6,621 nucleotides of DNA from an uncultured Sphingomonadaceae bacterium (GTDB taxonomy: Bacteria; Pseudomonadota; Alphaproteobacteria; Sphingomonadales; Sphingomonadaceae), in contig CAKZSF010000052.1 in assembly GCA_937920575.1 (NCBI GenBank), positions 1 to 6,621 of the forward strand. Direction: 5' to 3'. Positions 1 through 5,988 of the stretch are shown here, one piece after another. How positions within the stretch are numbered: position 1 is the first letter of the stretch; each line of letters opens with the position of its first letter. The notes below the pieces were generated by a model that did no database searches, was not told the origin of the DNA, and saw only the letters and a list, made by a program, of their open reading frames with translations. Position numbers and translations under genes: made by a program.

Positions 1-1
1 A

Positions 2-352
2 GGGGTTGTCGAGCGCTATCTGAAAAAGGGCTCGAAAGTGTATATTGAAGGCCAGCTGCAGACTCGCAAATGGCAGGATCAGCAGGGCAATGATCGCTAC
101 TCAACCGAAGTTGTTATCCGCGGCCTCAATGGCTCGCTGACAATGCTTGATGGCGCAAGCGGCGGCGGCTCGGGTGGCGGTGGCGGCTATGGCGGAGGCA
201 ACTCCGGCGGCGGCTCTGGTGGTTCGGGCGGCGGCTGGAACCAAGGGGGCGGAGGCTCCGGTGGTTCTGGTGGCGGCCAAGGCGGAGGCCAGGGCGGCCC
301 GGCAGGCGGCGGATCGAACTACGACGATCTGGACGACGATATTCCGTTCTAG
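2..352 (+). CDS. ssb: Single-stranded DNA-binding protein SSB, C-terminal part (5' end outside window)
   Basis: SSB coats single-stranded DNA during replication, repair and recombination and recruits partner proteins through its acidic C-terminal tip. About 116 codons are visible. The first ~50 residues carry the end of the OB fold, with the typical SSB strand [17 protein letters not shown] followed by a TEVVIRG strand. A disordered linker made almost entirely of Gly, with some Ser, Asn, Gln and Trp, follows (about 50 residues). The protein ends in the acidic tip DDLDDDIPF, the conserved partner-binding peptide of the family. The reading frame is open to the left edge, so the start codon and roughly the first third to half of the protein are missing. 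The stop is TAG at 350-352. A weak imperfect hairpin follows the stop, but it has no T-run and I do not call it a terminator. The identification is secure. Confidence 0.96.
   Translation, partial: GVVERYLKKGSKVYIEGQLQTRKWQDQQGNDRYSTEVVIRGLNGSLTMLDGASGGGSGGGGGYGGGNSGGGSGGSGGGWNQGGGGSGGSGGGQGGGQGGPAGGGSNYDDLDDDIPF
161..316 (+). repeat. Glycine-rich low-complexity coding tract in ssb
   Basis: About 52 codons built from repeated GGC/GGT/GGA glycine triplets, interrupted by Ser, Asn, Tyr, Trp and Gln codons. It encodes the flexible linker between the OB fold and the acidic tip of SSB. The base composition is skewed strongly to G on this strand, which gives long spurious open frames in the other registers. 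Such linkers are common in alphaproteobacterial SSB proteins. The tract could change length by replication slippage in steps of three. Confidence 0.8.
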
Positions 353-377
353 GATTGTCACCTTCATCTCAGAAGTG

Positions 378-435
378 ATGTAAAGAAGTTTTAACATATC
401 TCTTGCAATGTAAAAAGGTTCTTACATTGCAAGAG
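378..435 (+). promoter_or_regulatory. Tandem dyad operator in front of the membrane-protein/XRE gene pair
   Basis: Two similarly built elements of the form ATGTAA-N8-T(A/T)ACAT lie at 378-397 and 408-427. Their centres are exactly 30 bp apart, about three helical turns, and they match at 16 of 20 positions. The second sits inside a perfect 14-bp inverted repeat (arms 400-413 and 422-435, 8-nt loop). Its right arm, TTACATTGCAAGAG, runs into the ribosome binding site AGAGGG (432-437) of the gene starting at 445. A possible sigma-70 promoter, TTGTCA (355-360) and TGTAAA (379-384) with 18-bp spacing, would place the first dyad over its -10 element; this promoter call is weak. The symmetry is seen directly. 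It is inference that the XRE protein encoded two genes downstream binds here and represses its own operon. A second reading, not exclusive of the first, is an RNA hairpin that hides the ribosome binding site. Confidence 0.65.
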
Positions 436-444
436 GGACTAACC

Positions 445-858
445 ATGCCAAGAACCTATTCTGAGAAAATGACCCGACGCGCGGTCATATTCGTTGTCGT
501 CACTCTGGTGGCCGCATTCATCGCGAAAGCCTTGATGAGACTATGGGGCGTGAATGACGGAGGGTGGATTGCGTTCGGACTGATGCTCTCCGCCTTTGCT
601 GTTTTCTTTGTTCTCGCGGTCAAATTTTGGCAGTCGCTCGACGACATGCAGCGACAAGGGCAGGCATGGAGTTGGTATTGGGGTAGCATAGTCAGCACGG
701 CCATTATCGGCTGCTGGATCGCCGGTGCCGGGCTAGGCAAAAGCGACTTTACGAAAGGCGTGGGGACGTTGCTGATACTGCAACTGGGATGTTCCTTGCT
801 CCTCCAAGGTTTCTGGTGGTTGAAGGGGCGGAGCTTTAGTTTCTGGTCCGGCGAATGA
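445..858 (+). CDS. Four-helix integral membrane protein paired with an XRE regulator
   Basis: A 137-residue hydrophobic protein that I cannot name. Four membrane segments are visible, at about residues 12-32, 40-62, 77-97 and 105-127. A short polar stretch with [12 protein letters not shown] lies between the second and third and resembles the LDE-x-QR loop seen in small membrane proteins that neighbour XRE regulators in alphaproteobacteria. I chose the ATG at 445 because AGAGGG lies 7 nt upstream. A longer frame from 403 would begin inside the inverted repeat and add 14 residues with no function visible in them. The stop overlaps the start of the next gene as ATGA (855-858), so the two are almost certainly co-translated. 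In such pairs the regulator usually controls the membrane protein. No enzymatic motif is visible and the function is unknown. Confidence 0.8.
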   Translation: MPRTYSEKMTRRAVIFVVVTLVAAFIAKALMRLWGVNDGGWIAFGLMLSAFAVFFVLAVKFWQSLDDMQRQGQAWSWYWGSIVSTAIIGCWIAGAGLGKSDFTKGVGTLLILQLGCSLLLQGFWWLKGRSFSFWSGE

Positions 859-1052
859 AAAATGGTTTGCGCAGCTACCGAACTAAACTTGGTATGAGCC
901 AGCTCGAGCTAGCCGATGCGATCGAGGTAACGCGGCAATCGATCATCGCGATAGAAGCTGAGAAATATGATCCCTCCTTGCCTATGGCCTATCGGCTCGC
1001 TGCCTATTTCGAAGTGCCGGTGGAAACGCTGTTTCCCAACCCCTGGCGTTAG
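855..1052 (+). CDS. Small XRE/Cro-CI family transcriptional regulator (YozG-like)
   Basis: A 65-residue protein that is nearly all one helix-turn-helix domain. Helices 2 and 3 span about residues 16-35 ([20 protein letters not shown]), followed by the [16 protein letters not shown] segment and a C-terminal hydrophobic motif ending [10 protein letters not shown]. This is the standard layout of short XRE regulators of the YozG type, which bind DNA as dimers. The ATG start overlaps the stop of the membrane-protein gene by 4 bases, so expression is coupled. No ligand-binding or dimerisation domain is attached. The tandem dyads at 378-435 are the obvious candidate target, which would make the unit autoregulated; that is inference. 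Family assignment is strong, the regulated process is unknown. Confidence 0.92.
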   Translation: MKNGLRSYRTKLGMSQLELADAIEVTRQSIIAIEAEKYDPSLPMAYRLAAYFEVPVETLFPNPWR

Positions 1053-1102
1053 GATCTGGTCCTCGGCGTTGCAGGTCGACAATGAGGCTCTGACCGGCAA
1101 CT

Positions 1103-1792
1103 CTACCCGTAAAAGGCCTGCGCAAATCTTGCCCAGGCTTCTGTCGGGCCGATTATGAATCGCATGGGCGCTCCACCAAATGCCACGATCAAACCGAGCA
1201 CGCTCGCCCAGTGCGGGCGTCCGCGCGTCCGCCAATCGTAGATCAGGAACGATCCAGCTATCAGCAGCGCCGCAACACCGGGCAGTGGCTCGAACCCGAT
1301 CGTCAGCCCCAGCCGCGCAGTAGCGGGCGGCAGCATCATCAGGCCTGCGAGCACCATCAACCGCTTATGCGCGGCAGCATTTCCGCGGTTGAGCAAACCG
1401 AGTCCGTAAAACAGGATAAAGCCCAACATATCCATGGTTGGAAAGATCGTCGATTCTGCAGGGCTCATACCGCCAATGGATGTCGTCGGGCGCTGTATCG
1501 CATCGCTGACCACAAGATATCCGGTCACGACGATGGTAGCCGTTAGCGCCAAACTCGTCTGACCCATTTTGCGATGCAGATCATAGTTGCGTCCACCGAT
1601 CAGGCGAGCCTGTGACACAGTGAGCAAATACCAGCCAAGCGTCACGAACCCGTGAAAGATCAGCATGGGCGAAGGCGGAAATGGAAATTCTGGCAGGAAC
1701 AGAGCGGAACTGCCGAAACCCGCTATGATGGTCACAAACATCACCAAGGTGACGAGCGTAAAGAAACGCTCAGAGCGCGGATTGGCTGCCAT
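1103..1792 (-). CDS. Unrecognised multi-pass membrane protein with conserved-looking histidines
   Basis: A 229-residue hydrophobic protein with about seven membrane segments (roughly residues 11-33, 43-62, 78-98, 120-136, 142-162, 172-188 and 196-213). I cannot give it a firm family. Three histidines sit at membrane edges in motif-like settings: H47 in FHGFVTLGW, H73 in DLHRKMGQ and H142 in AAHKRLM. Paired HR/HK-x-x-G/M motifs at helix ends also occur in small haem or quinone-linked membrane proteins (DUF2306 or cytochrome b561-like), but nothing here proves a cofactor. The start at 1792 is preceded by a run of six G on the coding strand (1798-1803), a possible though unusual ribosome binding site. 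The gene lies 76 bp downstream of the DUF177 gene on the same strand and may be read through from it. It converges on the XRE gene, with 50 bp between the stops. Confidence 0.75.
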   Translation of the reverse strand: MAANPRSERFFTLVTLVMFVTIIAGFGSSALFLPEFPFPPSPMLIFHGFVTLGWYLLTVSQARLIGGRNYDLHRKMGQTSLALTATIVVTGYLVVSDAIQRPTTSIGGMSPAESTIFPTMDMLGFILFYGLGLLNRGNAAAHKRLMVLAGLMMLPPATARLGLTIGFEPLPGVAALLIAGSFLIYDWRTRGRPHWASVLGLIVAFGGAPMRFIIGPTEAWARFAQAFYG

Positions 1793-1868
1793 TGATACCC
1801 CCCAACAATCTTGACCCGTGGCGAGACTAAGAGAAGCCGTCGGTCAACGCAAATGCGCGGGGCGGGTG

Positions 1869-2393
1869 CTAGCGAGTCTTCAAACTTTTCAGCGCTTCAG
1901 CCAACGGCCCGCTCGGCTCGTCATCGTTGGCCAGGCCTTTCTCGGCGCGGACTTGATCGGCGCGGGGGCCTTCGGCGAAGGGATCAATGGCCAGCGCCAT
2001 AGTTTGCGCAACCGCTTCGCCCAGATCAAATCTGTCGCCTGCATATTCGATCTCGTCGAGCTCTTCCGGGGCGAGCTCGATCTCTTCTTCGCTCGGTTCA
2101 CGCACCTGCTCGGGCACGAATTTCAGCGCAATCACCTCGTCAATTTGCGCGGGCAGATCATCGCCTGACACCGCGCAACTTTGGATGATGTCGGCCTGCA
2201 AACTGCCATTGGCGGCAACGCCGTTGGGTTTGGGCTCCAGATCGATTGTGGCGGATAGCGCGTTGACCGAAACCAATCCAAACCGCTTGGCAAGCGCCGC
2301 GCGCTCTTGCTCGTTAGCCTGCAACACTAGCGGCCCGGCATCGATTTTGCGCGGATCGATCAGTCGCGAAAATTCTGACAAGTTTTCGCTCAT
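1869..2393 (-). CDS. DUF177 (YceD-like) family protein
   Basis: A 174-residue, strongly acidic, soluble protein. The DUF177 signature is visible in the central and C-terminal parts: the segment IIQSCAVSGDDLPAQID with one cysteine, where the family often has a Cys-x-x-Cys or Cys-x-R-C motif, then an acidic stretch, then GDRFDLGEAVAQTMALAIDPFAE, the typical conserved DLGE-helix. In E. coli the homologue YceD sits before rpmF and plsX, and family members have been linked to large-subunit rRNA (23S) handling in bacteria and plastids. No catalytic residues can be pointed to. The start codon overlaps the stop of the chaperone gene as ATGA (2390-2393), so the two are translationally coupled. plsX, a frequent downstream neighbour in alphaproteobacteria, is absent; the unrecognised membrane protein follows instead. 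Confidence 0.85.
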   Translation of the reverse strand: MSENLSEFSRLIDPRKIDAGPLVLQANEQERAALAKRFGLVSVNALSATIDLEPKPNGVAANGSLQADIIQSCAVSGDDLPAQIDEVIALKFVPEQVREPSEEEIELAPEELDEIEYAGDRFDLGEAVAQTMALAIDPFAEGPRADQVRAEKGLANDDEPSGPLAEALKSLKTR

Positions 2394-2908
2394 CGTGCGA
2401 TGGTGCCCGCTGCAATCGCGTCGGCATCGGCGGCCTGAAGGTCTGCGTAAAGCGCGCGGAGCGCGGCAGCGGTTTGCGCCGGGTCAGCCCCTTCGACCAA
2501 CTGCATATTGCGTTCCACCGCGCCCGCGAGCGCTGTATCATTATCGCTCGCCAAACCATCGCGCAGCGCGCCTATCCGCCCACCCAAAGTTGCCATCAGC
2601 TTGCCCATATGCTTGCCCACAACCACGTCATTGATGCCCAGCTCTCTCAATTGGCCATCCATATCGTCAACGAACAATTCGGTCAGCAGCGCAATCTCAG
2701 GGCCAAAGCCATCTTCGCTTTCCAACCGGATCATCACCAGGCTGATTACGGCGGTGATCATATCGAACCGACCGCCGACGCTGTCTTCCACGCCATGTTC
2801 GGCAAACCATGGCTTCTCCCGTGCTATTTCAACCACGCGTTCCCATAAAGGGCGCATGGATTCGCGCGGATCAGGTTCGCTTTTGAAGAGGTTTTTCAGG
2901 AAAGACAT
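2390..2908 (-). CDS. Ubiquinol-cytochrome c chaperone family protein (CBP3/UQCC1-like)
   Basis: A 172-residue protein related to mitochondrial Cbp3/UQCC1, which helps cytochrome b synthesis and assembly of the bc1 complex. The N-terminal MSFLKNLFK is amphipathic and could touch the membrane. It is followed by the family's helical body with WFAEHGVEDSVGGRFDMITAV, then LESE...LTELFVDDMDGQLRELGINDVVVGKHM, a well-conserved stretch (mitochondrial members have DMD...RE.G..D..V.K.M). The C terminus is an Ala-rich helix ending IAAGTIAR. I chose the ATG at 2908 rather than the in-frame ATG at 2950, because homologues begin close to this point and a GGAA lies shortly upstream; the extra 14 residues look like leader sequence. 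The gene is divergent from bamE (174 bp between starts) and overlaps the DUF177 gene downstream by 4 bases. Confidence 0.88.
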   Translation of the reverse strand: MSFLKNLFKSEPDPRESMRPLWERVVEIAREKPWFAEHGVEDSVGGRFDMITAVISLVMIRLESEDGFGPEIALLTELFVDDMDGQLRELGINDVVVGKHMGKLMATLGGRIGALRDGLASDNDTALAGAVERNMQLVEGADPAQTAAALRALYADLQAADADAIAAGTIAR

Positions 2909-3082
2909 GCCAGTTCCAATGTTCTGATGCGCGATCCATTCAGACAACATTCAATGCTATGACAGCAGCGAGATGTTGCGCCTGCCCGATGGCTCGCCTA
3001 ATGCATTCCCCGATATAGGATTGCGCGGGCTCAGGACAATGGCCGGGCGTGCAAGACAAACAGAGAAGGCGTTGACGGAACT

Positions 3083-3547
3083 ATGGCGGTAAAACGGATT
3101 GCGGCGATTGTGGCCCTCACAGCTCTTGCGGCGGGCTGCACATCGATCAAGCAGCATCGCGGCTATATTGTGGATCAAACACTGATGTCGTCAGTGCAGG
3201 CGGGTATCGACAATCAGAAATCGGTTGAGGACACGCTTGGCCGCCCGACCTTCACCAGCGAGTTTGGTGACAAGACTTGGTACTACGTGTCCAGCACGAC
3301 GCAGCGCCGCCCGTTTGGCAGCGCGCGTATTGCCGGGCATAATGTGCTGGCGATCCAGTTTGACGCGAGCGGCAATGTTGTTGCGGTTGAGCGCAGCGGC
3401 ATGGAGAAAGTCGCGCAGATAGATCCCGATGGCGATGCCACCCGCACGCTGGGCCGCGAACGTGGCTTCTTGGAAGACCTGTTCGGCAATATCGGCCAAG
3501 TTGGCGCACCCGGTGGCGCTGGCGGCGGTGGTCCGGGCGGGCCGTAA
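3083..3547 (+). CDS. bamE: Outer membrane protein assembly lipoprotein BamE (SmpA/OmlA family)
   Basis: BamE is a small lipoprotein of the BAM complex, which inserts beta-barrel proteins into the outer membrane. This copy has 154 residues. The first 18 form a lipoprotein signal (MAVKR, hydrophobic stretch, LAAG) ahead of Cys19, the likely lipidated residue; residue +2 is Thr, which fits outer-membrane sorting. The SmpA/OmlA fold follows: GYIVDQTLMSSVQAGIDNQKSVEDTLGRP, the strand DKTWYYVSS, and VLAIQFDASGNVVAVE. The protein is longer than E. coli BamE (113 residues) because of a C-terminal tail that ends in a Gly/Pro-rich run (GAPGGAGGGGPGGP). The start ATG is preceded by GACGGA. The hslV heat-shock promoter lies in the 69 bp after its stop. 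Confidence 0.93.
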   Translation: MAVKRIAAIVALTALAAGCTSIKQHRGYIVDQTLMSSVQAGIDNQKSVEDTLGRPTFTSEFGDKTWYYVSSTTQRRPFGSARIAGHNVLAIQFDASGNVVAVERSGMEKVAQIDPDGDATRTLGRERGFLEDLFGNIGQVGAPGGAGGGGPGGP

Positions 3548-3581
3548 GTCAAGGCAACCGGTTACAGCGGGCGCAGGCTTG

Positions 3582-3609
3582 CTTGAAAGGCAAGCGCAAC
3601 TCCCCATAT
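3582..3609 (+). promoter_or_regulatory. Sigma-32 (RpoH) heat-shock promoter of hslVU
   Basis: CTTGAAA (3582-3588) is followed after 13 nt by CCCCATAT (3602-3609). The established sigma-32 consensus is CTTGAAA, 13-15 nt, CCCCATNT, so both boxes and the spacing match fully. The position directly before hslV is where the family's heat-shock promoter is expected. Taking CATATT as the -10 hexamer, transcription would start at about 3617, on or beside the hslV ATG. The -35 box lies within a 6-bp inverted repeat (GCTTGC 3577-3582, GCAAGC 3590-3595). I read the hairpin as incidental, since it lacks a T-run. Confidence 0.82.
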
Positions 3610-3616
3610 TTGCCGC

Positions 3617-4177
3617 ATGGATGGTTCTCAAAACAATCACGGACTTGTGCCATGGCATGGCACGACGATCATTGGCGTAAAGCGCGGCAAACAGACGGTC
3701 ATCGCGGGCGATGGGCAAGTCTCTATGGGCAACACGGTGATGAAGCCGAATGCACGCAAAGTGCGCCGGATCGGTGACAAGAACGATGTGATCGCCGGTT
3801 TCGCTGGCGCCACGGCCGATGCCTTTACTCTGTTCGAACGGTTGGAGCGCAAGCTGGAGCAATATCGCGGACAGCTGATGCGTTCTGCGGTAGAGCTTGC
3901 GAAGGATTGGCGCACAGACAAATATCTGCGCAATTTGGAAGCCTTGATGATCGTTGCCGATAAGGACGCACTGCTGGTGCTGACCGGCAATGGCGACGTG
4001 TTGGAGCCCGAAGGCGGAATAGCTGCAATTGGCTCAGGCGGAAACTACGCGTTGGCGGCGGCTCGCGCTCTGTCCGATTATGAGGACGACGCGGAGAAAA
4101 TCGCGCGCAAAGCAATGGCGGTTGCCGCCGATGTGTGCGTCTTCACCAATGATCAAGTCACGATCGAGACTGTTTAG
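3617..4177 (+). CDS. hslV: ATP-dependent protease subunit HslV (ClpQ)
   Basis: HslV is the proteasome-like peptidase of the HslVU protease. It forms a double hexamer that degrades misfolded and regulatory proteins unfolded by HslU. The 186-residue product shows the mature N terminus [19 protein letters not shown]. Thr16 is the expected nucleophile (Thr1 after processing), with Asp32 and Lys48 at the positions of family Asp17 and Lys33. [31 protein letters not shown] and [17 protein letters not shown] also match the family closely. The start is uncertain. The ATG at 3617 gives a 15-residue propeptide but has no ribosome binding site, and the heat-shock promoter predicts a transcript starting about there, implying leaderless translation. 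GTG at 3647 would give a 5-residue propeptide (MPWHG) with only a weak GGA upstream. hslU follows after 5 bp. Confidence 0.97.
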   Translation: MDGSQNNHGLVPWHGTTIIGVKRGKQTVIAGDGQVSMGNTVMKPNARKVRRIGDKNDVIAGFAGATADAFTLFERLERKLEQYRGQLMRSAVELAKDWRTDKYLRNLEALMIVADKDALLVLTGNGDVLEPEGGIAAIGSGGNYALAAARALSDYEDDAEKIARKAMAVAADVCVFTNDQVTIETV

Positions 4178-4182
4178 ACACC

Positions 4183-5481
4183 ATGGAAAATCTTACCCCT
4201 AAGGCGATTGTCGCCTCGCTCGACGAGCATATTATCGGCCAGAACGACGCCAAACGCGCCGTTGCCGTCGCGATGCGGAACCGCTGGCGTCGGCAACAGC
4301 TTGGCCCGGAATTGCGCGATGAAGTCACGCCCAAGAATATTCTGATGATCGGGCCCACCGGCTGCGGCAAGACTGAGATTTCGCGCCGCTTGGCGAAACT
4401 CGCCGAGGCGCCTTTCATCAAAGTTGAAGCGACCAAATTCACCGAGGTCGGTTATGTCGGGCGCGATGTGGAGCAAATTGCGCGCGATCTGGCCGAAGAA
4501 GCGATCCGGCTGGAAAAAGATCGCCGGCGCGAAGCGGTGCGCGAAGCCGCGTCAGATGCGGCGATGGATCGCCTGCTCAACGCATTGGTCGGCGACAACG
4601 CCAGCGAAGCAACGCGGGCCAGCTTCCGCGAGCGGATCACGCAGGATGCGATGAACGATGTCGAGGTCGAAATTGACGTCGAAGAAACGCCCAACATGCC
4701 CCTCGACATTCCGGGCATGGGTGCTGATGTCAGCATGATCAACCTGTCCGACATGATGGGCAAAGCCTTTGGTAAAAGCCCGACCAAACGCCGCAAACTC
4801 AAAGTGCCCGAGGCATGGGACAAGCTGGTCGATGAAGAAGCTGAAAAGCGCATGGATCAGGACGATGTTGCACGGGTCGCGCTGCAAAATGCAGAGACCA
4901 ACGGTATCGTATTCCTTGACGAGATAGACAAGATTGCAGTCAGCGATGTGCGGGGCGGCTCTGTTAGCCGCGAGGGTGTGCAGCGCGATTTGCTGCCGTT
5001 GATCGAAGGCACGACCGTGGCCACCAAATACGGCCCCATGAAAACCGACCATGTGCTGTTCATTGCCAGCGGTGCGTTTCACATCGCCAAACCATCCGAC
5101 ATGCTGCCCGAATTGCAGGGCCGTTTGCCCATCCGGGTCGAACTGCGCGCGCTGACCGAAGAGGATTTCGTGCGCATTTTGGGCGAAACACGAGCCAATC
5201 TGGTTGAGCAATACAAGGCACTGCTGGGCACAGAAGACGTCACGCTGGAAATTGGTGATGACGCCGTAGCAGAAGTCGCCAAAATCGCGGCGCAAGTGAA
5301 CGAAAGCGTCGAGAACATCGGCGCGCGGCGATTGCAGACTGTGATGGAAAAGCTGCTCGAAGAGCTGAGTTTTGAGGCAGAAGAGCATAAGGGCGAGACG
5401 ATTGCGATCGACGCGACCTATGTGAAAGACAAGCTCTCTGGCCTTGCCGAGAATGCGGATCTTTCGAAGTATATTCTGTAA
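4183..5481 (+). CDS. hslU: ATP-dependent protease ATPase subunit HslU (ClpY)
   Basis: HslU is the hexameric AAA+ unfoldase that recognises substrates and threads them into HslV. The 432-residue protein is complete, slightly shorter than E. coli HslU (443) because the I-domain (about residues 110-225) is shorter. Visible motifs: Walker A GPTGCGKT at 57-64 with Lys63; pore loop GYVG at 90-93; Walker B IVFLDEID ending at 249; the sensor-1 region LFIASGAFH; the sensor-2 motif GARRL at 380-384; and the C-terminal LSKYIL that inserts into HslV. The Walker A has Cys where E. coli has Val, which should be tolerated because that position is variable. It starts 5 bp after hslV and shares the heat-shock promoter. 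The stop overlaps the next gene's start by one base (TAATG). Confidence 0.98.
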   Translation: MENLTPKAIVASLDEHIIGQNDAKRAVAVAMRNRWRRQQLGPELRDEVTPKNILMIGPTGCGKTEISRRLAKLAEAPFIKVEATKFTEVGYVGRDVEQIARDLAEEAIRLEKDRRREAVREAASDAAMDRLLNALVGDNASEATRASFRERITQDAMNDVEVEIDVEETPNMPLDIPGMGADVSMINLSDMMGKAFGKSPTKRRKLKVPEAWDKLVDEEAEKRMDQDDVARVALQNAETNGIVFLDEIDKIAVSDVRGGSVSREGVQRDLLPLIEGTTVATKYGPMKTDHVLFIASGAFHIAKPSDMLPELQGRLPIRVELRALTEEDFVRILGETRANLVEQYKALLGTEDVTLEIGDDAVAEVAKIAAQVNESVENIGARRLQTVMEKLLEELSFEAEEHKGETIAIDATYVKDKLSGLAENADLSKYIL

Positions 5482-5891
5482 TGGTTGAGCCGGTCAGCGA
5501 TCTGGCGGCCATGCTGGCCTCGCTTGATCCGCAGCTGGTGGCTGATCTGCCCTATTGCTTTGTCGAGGTAACGCCCGACCAAGCGCCCCTTTTGCTCAAT
5601 CAAGCGGTTGGCACCTTTCGCGAGGCGGAAGGCGTAACCGCGATTGTCCCGTCTTCCCTGGCGCAAGAGCTGGACATTTCAGCGCCCGAATTTGCGCAGA
5701 TAACATTGCAGGTTCATTCCGACCTGGAGGGCGTCGGTCTAACGGCTGCCGTTTCTTCCGCGTTGGCGAATGAAGGCATTGCTTGCAATGTTGTTGCGGC
5801 TTTTCATCACGATCATGTGTTCGTGCCATGGGATCTGCGCGAGTTGGCTCTCGCTGTATTGCAACAGCTGTCTGCCGACGCTCGTCGGTAA
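5481..5891 (+). CDS. ACT-domain protein (DUF2241/ACT_3 and ACT_7 type), coupled to hslU
   Basis: A 136-residue soluble protein of the small double-ACT family found across proteobacteria. The N-terminal half (about residues 20-65, YCFVEVTPD...EAEGVTAIVPSSLAQEL) matches the first domain, and the second half (about 68-130) carries the family signature GLTAAVSSALANEGIACNVVAAFHHDHVFVPWDLRELAL. ACT domains often bind amino acids and regulate enzymes, but no catalytic domain is attached here and the ligand is unknown. The ATG shares its A with the TAA stop of hslU (TAATG at 5479-5483), which points to re-initiation by the same ribosomes and places the gene under the heat-shock promoter. No hairpin with a T-run follows in the 97 bp before the peptidase gene. 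Confidence 0.88.
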   Translation: MVEPVSDLAAMLASLDPQLVADLPYCFVEVTPDQAPLLLNQAVGTFREAEGVTAIVPSSLAQELDISAPEFAQITLQVHSDLEGVGLTAAVSSALANEGIACNVVAAFHHDHVFVPWDLRELALAVLQQLSADARR

Positions 5892-5988
5892 TGGTCGGTA
5901 TTTGGCAGGGAATCCCCTCCAAGCACTTGAGATAGGCTCACAAAGCGATAGACCTGTTGCAATCGGAAGTTTGCAAAGGGACTGTATC

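Noticed and set aside
358..378. Imperfect hairpin (TCACCTTC / GAAGTGA) after the ssb stop as a terminator
   Set aside because: It has a bulge and no T-run, and the stem is short.
101..397. Long open frames in other registers across the glycine-rich part of ssb
   Set aside because: They arise from the GGC/GGT/GGA repeat read in other frames, giving Ala- or Arg-rich products with no domain. ssb accounts for the region.
1069..1100. Imperfect hairpin (TTGC-A-GGTC / GACC-G-GCAA) between the convergent stops of the XRE gene and the membrane-protein gene
   Set aside because: The stem is two 4-bp halves with a mismatch and a 14-nt loop, and no T-run on either side. It is too weak to call a bidirectional terminator.
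2909..3082. Promoters in the divergent chaperone/bamE intergenic region
   Set aside because: I looked for -35/-10 pairs on both strands (for example TTGCGC at 2976-2981 and TATAGG at 3013-3018) and found none with acceptable spacing and match.
3577..3595. GCTTGC/GCAAGC hairpin after bamE as a terminator
   Set aside because: It has only 6 bp and no following T-run, and it overlaps the -35 element of the heat-shock promoter, which explains the conserved bases better.
4351..4374. Cys in the Walker A motif of HslU (GPTGCGKT)
   Set aside because: This position of the P-loop is variable and all catalytic residues are present. It is probably a lineage-specific substitution rather than a defect.
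4552..5388. 278-codon open frame on the minus strand opposite hslU
   Set aside because: It lies entirely antisense to a well-conserved gene, shows no recognisable domain, and fits the usual antisense shadow of GC-rich coding sequence.
5910..5988. Two TTGCAA hexamers and a GGGAATCCC palindrome before the M16 gene
   Set aside because: These are short, common words with no supporting spacing or partner element.
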